From assembly GCA_035532755.1 (NCBI GenBank), contig DATKQI010000040.1, positions 1 to 32,917 on the forward strand: a stretch of DNA of 32,917 bases. Reading direction: 5' to 3'. A program made the translations under genes and the position numbers. Of this stretch, positions 6,601 through 14,097 are shown in pieces. This DNA is from DATKQI01 sp035532755 (lineage in GTDB: Bacteria; Pseudomonadota; Alphaproteobacteria; Acetobacterales; Acetobacteraceae). Under the pieces are notes generated by a model. The model ran no database searches. It was not told the DNA's origin and saw only the letters and a list, made by a program, of their open reading frames with translations. Each line of letters starts with the position of its first letter. Position 1 is the first letter of the stretch.

Positions 6601-8443
6601 CATCGCCCTCCCGGCCATCGCCCCGCCGCGCTTCGCACGGCTGGATGCGACGCTCGGCTGGATCACCGAGATACCGGCCGCCGCCCTGGTGCTGATCGAG
6701 GTCGTGGTGCTGCTGGCCGGCGTGGTCTCCCGCTACGGGTTCGGCCGGCCGCTGGTCTGGACGGACGAGCTTTCCGGGACGCTGTTCCTGTGGCTCGCCA
6801 TGCTGGGCGCGGTGATCGCGCTCCGGCGTGGCGAGCATATGCGGCTGACTTTTCTGCTCAACCGGGCCACGCCACGCCGACGGGCATTGCTCGATGCGAT
6901 CGGCGCGCTGGTGGCGGCGGTGTTCGTCGCCCTGATCCTCGGCCCGGCCCTCGCCTACATGCGCAACCAGGATTTCATCACCACCCCCGCATTGGGCATG
7001 CACGATAGTTGGCGGGTGGCCGCCATGCCGGTGGGGGCGGCGCTGATGCTGCTGATCGCGCTGGCCCGGCTGATGGAGCGGACCCGGCCGCGCGAGGCCG
7101 TGTTTGCAATGGCGGCGGTGGGCGCGATCGCGGGAATGCTGCTGCTGGCGCAACCGGTGCTGATGAGTATCGGCAACTGGAACCTGCTCCTGTTCTTCGT
7201 CGGCCTGCTCGGGCTTTGCGTACTGATCGGCGTGCCGATTGCCTTCGCCTTCGGCATCGCGAGTTTCGCCTATCTGGCGCTGACCACGCAGATGCCGCTG
7301 TCCATCGTCGTCAGCCGGATGGACGAAGGCATGTCGAGCCTGATCCTGCTCGCCGTGCCGCTGTTCGTGTTTCTGGGGCTGCTGATCGAGATCACGGGCC
7401 TCGCCCGTGCTATGGTGGATTTCCTCGCCTCGCTGCTCGGGCATGTGCGTGGCGGGCTGTCCTACACGCTGCTGGGCGCGATGTTCCTTGTCTCCGGCAT
7501 CTCCGGATCGAAGGCGGCGGACATGGCGGCGGTCGCGCCGGTGCTGTTTCCGGAGATGAAGCGACGCGGCGCGGAACCGGGGGAACTGGTCTCCCTGCTC
7601 GCCGCGTCTGCGGCGATGAGCGAGACGATCCCGCCGAGCCTTGTGCTGATCACCATCGGCTCCGTCACCGGCGTGTCGATCGCGGCACTGTTCGCCGGCG
7701 GGTTGCTGCCGGCGCTGGTTCTGGGCGCGGCACTGGTGGTGATGGCCCGCAGGCGTGCGCGGGGCGATGATCTTTCGGGCGTGCGCCGCGCCGGGCCGGG
7801 CGAGGTTCTGCGATTGTTCGTGATTGCCCTGCCCGCCCTGGTGCTGCCGTTCCTGATCCGCTTCGCCGTGATGGACGGAATTGCCACGGCCACGGAGGTT
7901 TCGACGGTCGGGGTGGCCTATACGGCACTGGTGGGTCTGGTCTTCTTCCGCCGGAGCCGGTGGCGGCGGCTGTATCCGATCCTGATCGAAACGGCTTCGC
8001 TTTCCGGCGCGATCCTGCTCATCATCGGCACGGCGACGGCGATGGGCTGGGCGCTGACGCAATCCGGCTTCTCCCAGCAACTGGTCGCCGCCATGAAGCA
8101 GGTGCCGGGCGGACATGCCGGGTTCCTGGCGGTGTCGATCGTGGTATTCGCGGTGCTGGGCTCGGTGCTGGAGGGCATTCCCGCGATCGTGCTGTTCGGG
8201 CCGCTGCTGTTCCCGGCGGCGCGCGCGCTGGGCGTGAACGAGGTGCATTACGCGATCGTCGTCGTGCTCTCCATGGGGCTCGGGCTGTTCGCGCCGCCGC
8301 TCGGCGTCGGGTTCTATGCCGCTTGCGCCATCGGGCGAACCGACCCGGATGCGGCGGCGGCGCGCATCTGGCCCTATCTCGGCGCGCTGCTCGTCGCGGT
8401 GGTGCTGGTGGCCGCATTTCCAATCCTTTCCACGGGGCTATGA
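6593..8443 (+). CDS. TRAP transporter fused permease (DctQ-DctM)
   Basis: This 616-residue integral membrane protein combines both TRAP membrane subunits. Residues 1 to about 180 form the small DctQ part, with four membrane segments and the WTDELSGTLFLWLAMLGAV pattern. From about 190 on is DctM, the Na+-driven translocator, with roughly a dozen hydrophobic segments and the signatures VPLFVFLGLLIE, SGISGSKAADMAAVAPVLFP and MSETIPPS. The frame starts at TTG 6593, overlapping the dctP stop by eight bases. There is no strong ribosome site at the right distance, so it probably relies on coupling. The fused layout is common in proteobacterial TRAP systems. It would act with the binding protein encoded upstream. 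Confidence 0.93.
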   Translation: MPDIALPAIAPPRFARLDATLGWITEIPAAALVLIEVVVLLAGVVSRYGFGRPLVWTDELSGTLFLWLAMLGAVIALRRGEHMRLTFLLNRATPRRRALLDAIGALVAAVFVALILGPALAYMRNQDFITTPALGMHDSWRVAAMPVGAALMLLIALARLMERTRPREAVFAMAAVGAIAGMLLLAQPVLMSIGNWNLLLFFVGLLGLCVLIGVPIAFAFGIASFAYLALTTQMPLSIVVSRMDEGMSSLILLAVPLFVFLGLLIEITGLARAMVDFLASLLGHVRGGLSYTLLGAMFLVSGISGSKAADMAAVAPVLFPEMKRRGAEPGELVSLLAASAAMSETIPPSLVLITIGSVTGVSIAALFAGGLLPALVLGAALVVMARRRARGDDLSGVRRAGPGEVLRLFVIALPALVLPFLIRFAVMDGIATATEVSTVGVAYTALVGLVFFRRSRWRRLYPILIETASLSGAILLIIGTATAMGWALTQSGFSQQLVAAMKQVPGGHAGFLAVSIVVFAVLGSVLEGIPAIVLFGPLLFPAARALGVNEVHYAIVVVLSMGLGLFAPPLGVGFYAACAIGRTDPDAAAARIWPYLGALLVAVVLVAAFPILSTGL

Positions 8444-9204
8444 CCATGATGCTGTCGGGCAGGATCGCGATCGTCACCGGCGGGCTTTCAGGAATCGGCG
8501 CGGCGACGGTGGCGCGTTTCGCGGACGAGGGCGCGACCGTCATCGCCGCAGACCTGGCCGCCGCGCAGGATGGGCTGCAGGCCGCGGGGGCCGCGTTTCA
8601 CTACAAGACGGACGTGGCGGATGCCGCCTCGGTCGCGCGGCTGGTCGATGCGGTGGTTGCCCGCTTCGGGCGCATCGACATCCTGGTGAACGCCGCCGGC
8701 ATCGGGCGGGACGTGCCGTTCCTGGAAACGAGCGAGGAATTGTTCGACCGGATGCTGGCGGTGAACCTGCGCGGCACGTTCCTGATCGGCCAGGCAGTTG
8801 CCCGGCAGATGGTGGCGGCCGGCGGCGGGCGGATCATCAACATCGCCTCGATCTCCGGCCGGCGCGGCAATGCCGGGCGCACGGCCTATGGTGCGTCGAA
8901 AGGCGGCGTGGTGACGTTGAGCGAGGTGATGGCAATCGAACTCGCGGCGCACAACATCCTCGTGAACGTGATCGCGCCCGGCCCGATCGACACCTCGCTC
9001 GCCCAGCAGATGCACACCCCGGCCGCGCGCCAGCGATGGATCGCGCTCACTCCGCTCGGCCGCTACGGCAGCCCGGAGGAGGTGGCCGGTGCAGCCGCCT
9101 TCCTGGCTGGGCCCGATGCAAGCTACATGACCGGCCATGTGCTGCACGTGGATGGCGGGCTGCTGGCCGGCGGGATGCTGCCGGAACGAGCGGCCATTCC
9201 ATGA
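8440..9204 (+). CDS. Short-chain dehydrogenase/reductase (SDR, FabG-like)
   Basis: This is a 254-residue cytoplasmic NAD(P)(H)-dependent oxidoreductase of the classical SDR family. Visible motifs are the cofactor loop TGGLSGIG (13-20), D59 in KTDVAD, NAAG at 84-87, and the catalytic Ser/Tyr/Lys set (S137 or S139, Y150, K154 in YGASK). APGPID and the C-terminal MTGHVLHVDGG are also present. Asp38 after strand beta-2 (IAADLA) suggests preference for NAD(H). The ATG overlaps the permease stop (ATGA), tying it to the TRAP operon, so it probably oxidises the imported hydroxylated substrate or a product of it. The substrate itself cannot be named from sequence. Confidence 0.92.
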   Translation: MTMMLSGRIAIVTGGLSGIGAATVARFADEGATVIAADLAAAQDGLQAAGAAFHYKTDVADAASVARLVDAVVARFGRIDILVNAAGIGRDVPFLETSEELFDRMLAVNLRGTFLIGQAVARQMVAAGGGRIINIASISGRRGNAGRTAYGASKGGVVTLSEVMAIELAAHNILVNVIAPGPIDTSLAQQMHTPAARQRWIALTPLGRYGSPEEVAGAAAFLAGPDASYMTGHVLHVDGGLLAGGMLPERAAIP

Positions 9205-9238
9205 CGGTTTTGCGGGATAGCTGGGGAGAACAGGCGAG

Positions 9239-10129
9239 ATGACGGGTATTCCCGCACCGGTTCAGGACATCCGGCAGCCGCCCGGGTTCTATCGCCGCCG
9301 GGTAGGCGAGATGATCGTGACCGCCCTGCATGACGGGAATCTCGATCTGCCGATGGCCTCCTTCGTCGGGCTGCTGCCGGAAGACGGAGAGGCGATGTTC
9401 ACCGCTGCCTTCCGCCCGACGACGCCAAGATTGTCCGTGCATTGTTTCCTTGTCCAGAACGCCGACCGCATCGTGCTGGTCGATGCCGGCGGTGCCGGCT
9501 CGGCCTATCCCGCCTTGGGCGACATGCGCGCCAACCTGCGTGCGGCAGGCGTGACGCCGGAGCAGGTATCTGCGGTGCTGCTGACACATATGCACGGCGA
9601 CCATGCCGCCGGCCTGGTGGACGAAAGCGGCCGGCCCGTCTTCGCGAATGCAGACCTGCTGATCCACGCGAGCGATATCGCGCACTGGACGAACGGGGAG
9701 AACGAAGCGCGCGCGCCTGCCGCCCGCCGCAGTGCCTTCGCACTCGCCCGGCGCGTGCTGCCGGCCTATGGCGAGCGGGTGCGCCCGTTCCACGAGGGGG
9801 ATGTGTCGCCGGGCATTTCCGCGGTTCATCTGCGCGGCCACACGCCGGGCCATTCCGGCTTCCTGCTGCGTTCCGGCGCCGAGCGCCTGCTGATCTGGGG
9901 GGATATCGTGCATGCGCCCGAAATCCAGTTCGCCCGGCCGGACGTGACGACGGCATTCGATGTCGAGCCGGCGAAGGCCGCCGCCACGCGCCAGCGGATC
10001 ATGGCAAGTGCGGCGATGGAGCAGATGCCGGTGGCCGGGGCGCATCTGCATTTCCCTCCATTCGGCCACGTGGCCCGCGCCGGTGCGGCCTTCCGGTTCG
10101 TGCCGGAGGTGTGGTCGCCCACGCCGTAA
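9239..10129 (+). CDS. Metallo-beta-lactamase-fold hydrolase
   Basis: This 296-residue protein belongs to the MBL superfamily. The zinc motif THMHGDH (H117, H119, D121, H122) is complete. Further ligands are likely in GHTPGHSG, the bridging Asp in IWGDIVH, and the late His in GAHLHFPPFGH. The family includes lactonases, glyoxalase II-like thioesterases and other ester hydrolases. The overall form (NCFLV-like strand, VDAGGAGS, long C-terminal part) resembles the lactonase-like branch, but this is not decisive. No signal peptide is visible, so it should be cytoplasmic. It follows the SDR by 34 bases on the same strand, suggesting a shared role in processing the TRAP-imported compound. The peptide ABC operon converges on it 21 bases downstream. 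Confidence 0.9.
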   Translation: MTGIPAPVQDIRQPPGFYRRRVGEMIVTALHDGNLDLPMASFVGLLPEDGEAMFTAAFRPTTPRLSVHCFLVQNADRIVLVDAGGAGSAYPALGDMRANLRAAGVTPEQVSAVLLTHMHGDHAAGLVDESGRPVFANADLLIHASDIAHWTNGENEARAPAARRSAFALARRVLPAYGERVRPFHEGDVSPGISAVHLRGHTPGHSGFLLRSGAERLLIWGDIVHAPEIQFARPDVTTAFDVEPAKAAATRQRIMASAAMEQMPVAGAHLHFPPFGHVARAGAAFRFVPEVWSPTP

Positions 10130-10150
10130 GGCAGCAGGCCCGCTCGCCGA

Positions 10151-12199
10151 TCAATCCGCAGCCGGGGCCATCTCGGCTTTCCGCTGCAATATCGCCAGCT
10201 CCGCATACGGGATGTGGCAGCGGATCGCATGATCGGCATCGGCCTCCGCCAGCGGCGGCTCCTGCTGCTCGCAGATCGCGCCCAGCTTGCGCGGGCAGCG
10301 CGTGTGGAACACGCAGCCCGATGGCGGCCGGGCGGCGCTGGGAATTTCGCCGGACAGCCGGATGCGCCCCTCGGCCTCGCCGCCGAGCGACGGGACGGAG
10401 GACAGCAGCGCCTCGGTATAGGGATGATGCGGGCCGGAGAATACCGCCTCGGCCGGGCCGATCTCCATCAGCCGGCCGAGGTAGAGAACCGCGATCCGGT
10501 CCGAGAGATAGCGGACCACGCCGAGATCGTGCGAGATGAAGATGTAGCTCACCCTCAACTGCGCTTGCAGATCGGCCAGCAGGTTCAGGATCGCGGCCTG
10601 CACCGAGACATCGAGTGCCGATGTCGGCTCGTCACAGACCACCACTTTCGGCTCTCCGGCGAAGGCGCGCGCGATCGCCACGCGCTGCTTCAGCCCGCCC
10701 GAGAGCTGGCGCGGCCGCGCCGCCAGATGCCGCTCGGTCAGCCGCACCGCCTGCGTCAGCTCCAGCAGGCGCTTCCCGCGCGCCGCCCCGCGCAGGCCGC
10801 CGAGCTTCGCCAATGCCCGGCCGATGAGGTAGCGCACGGTATGGGAACGGTTGAGCGCCGAATCCGGGTTCTGGAACACGATCTGCAAGGATTTGATCTG
10901 GGCCGTGCTGCGCGCGGTCGCGCGGCCCGGCAGCCTGTCGCCGGCGAGTGTGATCGCGCTCTCGCTGTCGGGGATGGTCAGGCCCAGCAGCAGCTTCGCG
11001 AGCGTGGTCTTGCCGCTGCCGGACTCGCCCACGAGGCCGAGCGTTTCGCCCGGCCACAGCGCGAGCGATACGCCGGCGAGGGCGCGGATGCCGTGCTGGC
11101 CGAACGGGTAGGTCTTGGCCAATGCCACGGTATCGAGCACCGGCGGCCGGTTGCGGTCGATCTGGGCGATTGCCGCGGTGTCGGCCGGCACCGCCCGCGG
11201 CAGGCTGGCCGCGCGGTCGTGGTAGTGGCAGCGGGAGTGGCGGCCACCCAGATCATGGAAGGCCGGCGGCTCGGCATGGCAGCGCGCATCCGCAAGCCCG
11301 CAACGTTCGGCGAACACGCAGCCGGGGATGCGGGCGCCAAGGCTGGGCAGGAAGCCGGGGATCGTGTCCAGCCGGCCGTGATCCTTCCGCCGCCCCGCCT
11401 GCGGCAGGCAGCGCAGCAGCCCGACCGTGTAGGGATGGCGCGGATCGTCGAACACCTGCCGCGTGGTTCCTTCCTCCACCAGCGCCCCGGCATAAAGGAT
11501 GCCGATGCGGTCGCACATGCGCGCGATCACCGCGAGGTTGTGGCTGATGAACAGGATCGCGGTGGAGTACTCGGCACGCAGCTTCGCGACCAGATCGAGC
11601 ACCTCCGCCTCCACCGTCGCATCGAGGCCGGTGGTAGGCTCGTCCAGCACGAGCAGCACGGGGTTGATCGCGAGCGCCATGGCGATCACCACGCGCTGTT
11701 GCATGCCGCCCGAAAGCTGGTGCGGGTAACGCTGCATCACTCTCGACGGATCGGAGATCTGCACGCGCGCCAGCATCTCGGTCGCACGGGCATAGGCTTT
11801 CGGCCCGCGAATGCCCATCACCTCGAACACCTCGGCAACCTGCCGGCCCACCAGGATGGAGGGGTTCAGCGCCCGGCCCGGGTCCTGATAGACCATGGCC
11901 ACCTTGCTCGATCGGAGGCGGCGCAGCTCGGTCGCATCCAGCGCCAGCATGTCCCGCCCCGCCACCAGGATGCGTCCGCCCCGCACCCGCCCGTTGCGCG
12001 GCAGGTAGCGCATCGCCGCCAATGCCGCGGTCGATTTGCCGCAGCCCGATTCGCCGACCAGCCCATAGGCTTCGCCGGGCCGGATGGACAGGGATACATC
12101 GCGCAGCACCTGCCGCGCCTTGCCGCGCACGCGATAGGTCACATCGAGATTCTCGATCGTCAGCGCGTCGGGCGTTGCGGCATTCCCGGCGATGTTCAT
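10151..12199 (-). CDS. Peptide/nickel-type ABC transporter, fused dual ATPase (DppD-DppF)
   Basis: This 682-residue cytoplasmic protein carries both ATPase subunits of a dipeptide/oligopeptide importer. The first half has Walker A GESGCGKST (49-57), LSGGM (162-166) and DEPTTGLD (186-193). It ends in an oligopeptide C-terminal domain with the RIPGCVFAERC cysteine pattern near 292-300. The second half has GESGSGKTT (391-399), LSGGL (499-503), DEPTSALD (523-530) and its own PSGCVFHTRCP near 626-636. All catalytic motifs are intact in both halves. The ATG at 12199 overlaps the permease stop (ATGA). A longer frame to 12289 would run inside the permease gene and is less likely. Fused forms are known in this family. 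It is last in the five-domain importer operon. Confidence 0.95.
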   Translation of the reverse strand: MNIAGNAATPDALTIENLDVTYRVRGKARQVLRDVSLSIRPGEAYGLVGESGCGKSTAALAAMRYLPRNGRVRGGRILVAGRDMLALDATELRRLRSSKVAMVYQDPGRALNPSILVGRQVAEVFEVMGIRGPKAYARATEMLARVQISDPSRVMQRYPHQLSGGMQQRVVIAMALAINPVLLVLDEPTTGLDATVEAEVLDLVAKLRAEYSTAILFISHNLAVIARMCDRIGILYAGALVEEGTTRQVFDDPRHPYTVGLLRCLPQAGRRKDHGRLDTIPGFLPSLGARIPGCVFAERCGLADARCHAEPPAFHDLGGRHSRCHYHDRAASLPRAVPADTAAIAQIDRNRPPVLDTVALAKTYPFGQHGIRALAGVSLALWPGETLGLVGESGSGKTTLAKLLLGLTIPDSESAITLAGDRLPGRATARSTAQIKSLQIVFQNPDSALNRSHTVRYLIGRALAKLGGLRGAARGKRLLELTQAVRLTERHLAARPRQLSGGLKQRVAIARAFAGEPKVVVCDEPTSALDVSVQAAILNLLADLQAQLRVSYIFISHDLGVVRYLSDRIAVLYLGRLMEIGPAEAVFSGPHHPYTEALLSSVPSLGGEAEGRIRLSGEIPSAARPPSGCVFHTRCPRKLGAICEQQEPPLAEADADHAIRCHIPYAELAILQRKAEMAPAAD

Positions 12200-13077
12200 T
12201 GGTCCAGCACCGATTGCACGCCATCGGCAAGCAAGTTCACGCCCACCACGAGGGATGCCGTGGCCAACGCGGCGGGCAGCACCGTCCACCAGAAGCCGCC
12301 GTCGATCAGCCCGTAGTTGTCGGAGATCGTGAGCCCCCAGTCCGGCGATGGCGGCTGGATGCCGAAGCCGAGGAAGCTGAGCGAGGCGACGGTGAAGATC
12401 GCATAGCCCAGCCGCACCGTCGTCTCCACCAGGATCGGCGGCAGGATGTTCGGCAGGATCTCGACGAACATGATGTAGGGCGCGCTTTCCCCGCGAAGCT
12501 GCGCGGCCGAAACGTAGTCGAGCGCGCGTTCGTTCAGCACGGCGGCGCGCACCGTGCGGGCGATGATGGGCGCGAACACCATGCCGATGACGACCACCAC
12601 CGTGATGTTGGACGTGCCGAGCGCAACCAGCACCAGCAGCGCGACGATGACCAGCGGCAGCGCCAGCAGCGCATCGATGAACCGGCTGACCACCTCATCC
12701 ACCGCCCCTCGGAAATAGCCGGTGATAAGGCCGAGCGCGGTGCCGACGACGGTGCCGAGCAGCGTGGCGAGCGGTGCGGTGATGAGGATGTCGCGCGCGC
12801 CCACGATCACGCGGGAAAACACATCCCGCCCCAGCTGGTCCGTCCCGAACCAGTGCGTGAGCGTGGGCGGGCTCAGCTCGTTCAGAAGATCGTCCGCGTA
12901 GGGGCTCAACGGAACGATATGCGGGCCGAAGATCGCGCAGAACACCCAGAAGATCACGATCGCGGCGCCGGTCAGGAAGGTGCCCGAATGCAGCAGCGCC
13001 TCGATCTGCTCGGCCCGGGCCGAGCGCGGCTGCGTGGCATCTCGGGCACCGGCAGCTTCGGCGGCCGGCGCGCTCAT
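12196..13077 (-). CDS. Peptide/nickel-type ABC transporter permease (DppC-like)
   Basis: This 293-residue inner-membrane protein has about six hydrophobic segments and the DppC-type features: a short cytoplasmic N-terminus, HWFGTDQLGRDVFSRVIVGAR after the first membrane segment, and the EAA-like coupling loop YVSAAQLRGESAPYIMF. The C-terminus contains SFLGFGIQPPSPDWG, characteristic of this subunit. The ATG at 13077 overlaps the upstream permease stop (ATGA), and its own stop overlaps the ATPase start in the same way, so the three genes form a tightly coupled set. The substrate could be a peptide, nickel chelate or other small solute. Confidence 0.95.
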   Translation of the reverse strand: MSAPAAEAAGARDATQPRSARAEQIEALLHSGTFLTGAAIVIFWVFCAIFGPHIVPLSPYADDLLNELSPPTLTHWFGTDQLGRDVFSRVIVGARDILITAPLATLLGTVVGTALGLITGYFRGAVDEVVSRFIDALLALPLVIVALLVLVALGTSNITVVVVIGMVFAPIIARTVRAAVLNERALDYVSAAQLRGESAPYIMFVEILPNILPPILVETTVRLGYAIFTVASLSFLGFGIQPPSPDWGLTISDNYGLIDGGFWWTVLPAALATASLVVGVNLLADGVQSVLDQ

Positions 13078-14033
13078 TCCCCGCCCCCATAGCGGATGCG
13101 CGGATTGAGCACCGAATACAGGAGGTCCGCGGTCAGGGTGGAGATCGTGTAGATGACACCGACGGTCAGCAGGCTCGCTTCCAACATGGGAAAATCCTTC
13201 CCGCGCGCGGCGGTGAAGATCAGGCTGCCGATGCCCTGGTAGTGGAACAGCGTTTCCACCACCACGAGCCCGCCGATCAGATAGCCCACCTGCGTGGCGA
13301 CCACCGTGATGGTCGGCAGCAGTGCGTTGCGCAGCACATGGCGCCACAGCACGGTCCGCCAGGGCAGCCCCTTCAGCACCGCGGTGCGGGTGTAGTCCGC
13401 ATCCAGCGCCTCGACCGTGCCTGCCCTCGCCATGCGGGCGATATAGCCGAACAGCAGCAGCACCAGCGGAAGGGCCGGCAGCAGCAGGTGGTAGATCTGG
13501 GTGAACGCCCCGGCCCCCGGCCGCCAGGAGGCCGCGATCGGCAGCCAGTTGAGCCAGATGCCCAGGATGAGGATCACCACGATGGAGGAGACGAATTCCG
13601 GAATCACGGTCACGGACAGCCCGGCCACGCTGATGATCCGGTCGATCGGCCGCCCGACATGAAGGGCCGCATACACCCCGCCGGCGATGCCGAGCGGCAC
13701 CACCAGCACGAAAGCCACGGCACAGAGCTTGAGCGAGTGCCCGAGCGCCTTCAGCACGAACGGCAGCACAGGGGAGCGGAACGTGTAGGACATGCCCATG
13801 TTCCCCTGCACGAAATGGCTGATCCACACCCAGTACTGATCCAGCACCGGCCGGTCAGCGCCAAGTTGATGATCGAGCACGGCAACCGCGCGAGGATCGG
13901 CGAGCGGGCCAAGAATTGCGCGCGCGGGATCGCCGGGCAGCAATTGCGCGCCGATGAACACCAGCACGCTGAGCAGCCACAGCGTGACGATGGTGAGCAG
14001 CAGACGCTTGCCCAGGAACCGCGCAATCCTCAC
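13074..14033 (-). CDS. Peptide/nickel-type ABC transporter permease (DppB-like)
   Basis: This 319-residue inner-membrane permease carries the DppB pattern: an N-terminal membrane segment (RLLLTIVTLWLLSVLVFIGA), the periplasmic LLPGDPARAILGP, and GNMGMSYTFRSPV. The coupling loop YTRTAVLKGLPWRTVLWRH follows, then the late ETLFHYQGIGSLIFTAARGKDFPML. It pairs with the DppC-like subunit to form the channel. It starts at GTG 14033 with a near-perfect AAAGGAGG ribosome site six bases upstream. That strong site lies just after the hairpin at 14055-14089 and may offset reduced read-through from the binding-protein gene. Confidence 0.95.
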   Translation of the reverse strand: MRIARFLGKRLLLTIVTLWLLSVLVFIGAQLLPGDPARAILGPLADPRAVAVLDHQLGADRPVLDQYWVWISHFVQGNMGMSYTFRSPVLPFVLKALGHSLKLCAVAFVLVVPLGIAGGVYAALHVGRPIDRIISVAGLSVTVIPEFVSSIVVILILGIWLNWLPIAASWRPGAGAFTQIYHLLLPALPLVLLLFGYIARMARAGTVEALDADYTRTAVLKGLPWRTVLWRHVLRNALLPTITVVATQVGYLIGGLVVVETLFHYQGIGSLIFTAARGKDFPMLEASLLTVGVIYTISTLTADLLYSVLNPRIRYGGGE

Positions 14034-14054
14034 ACCCGCCCTCCTTTCCCGGTG

Positions 14055-14089
14055 CCCGGCCCGGGTGCGATGGCCGCACCCGGGCCGGG
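14055..14089 (-). promoter_or_regulatory. 15-bp perfect intercistronic hairpin between binding protein and permease genes
   Basis: CCCGGCCCGGGTGCG (14055-14069) and its exact reverse complement (14075-14089) are separated by a 5-base loop. The structure occupies most of the 64-base gap after the binding-protein stop. No U-run follows on the minus strand, so it is not a classical intrinsic terminator. In importer operons, hairpins here commonly protect the upstream message and attenuate the downstream part, keeping binding protein in excess. The fold is seen; the role is inferred. Confidence 0.7.
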
Positions 14090-14097
14090 TGTTGCCA

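Noticed and set aside
6473..8248. 591-codon minus-strand frame opposite the TRAP permease
   Set aside because: Antisense of a clear membrane protein gene; the high Gln, Arg and His content is the reverse complement of hydrophobic codons.
12200..12289. N-terminal extension of the dual ATPase into the permease gene
   Set aside because: The ATG at 12199 forms a standard ATGA overlap and the extra residues have no similarity to ABC proteins.
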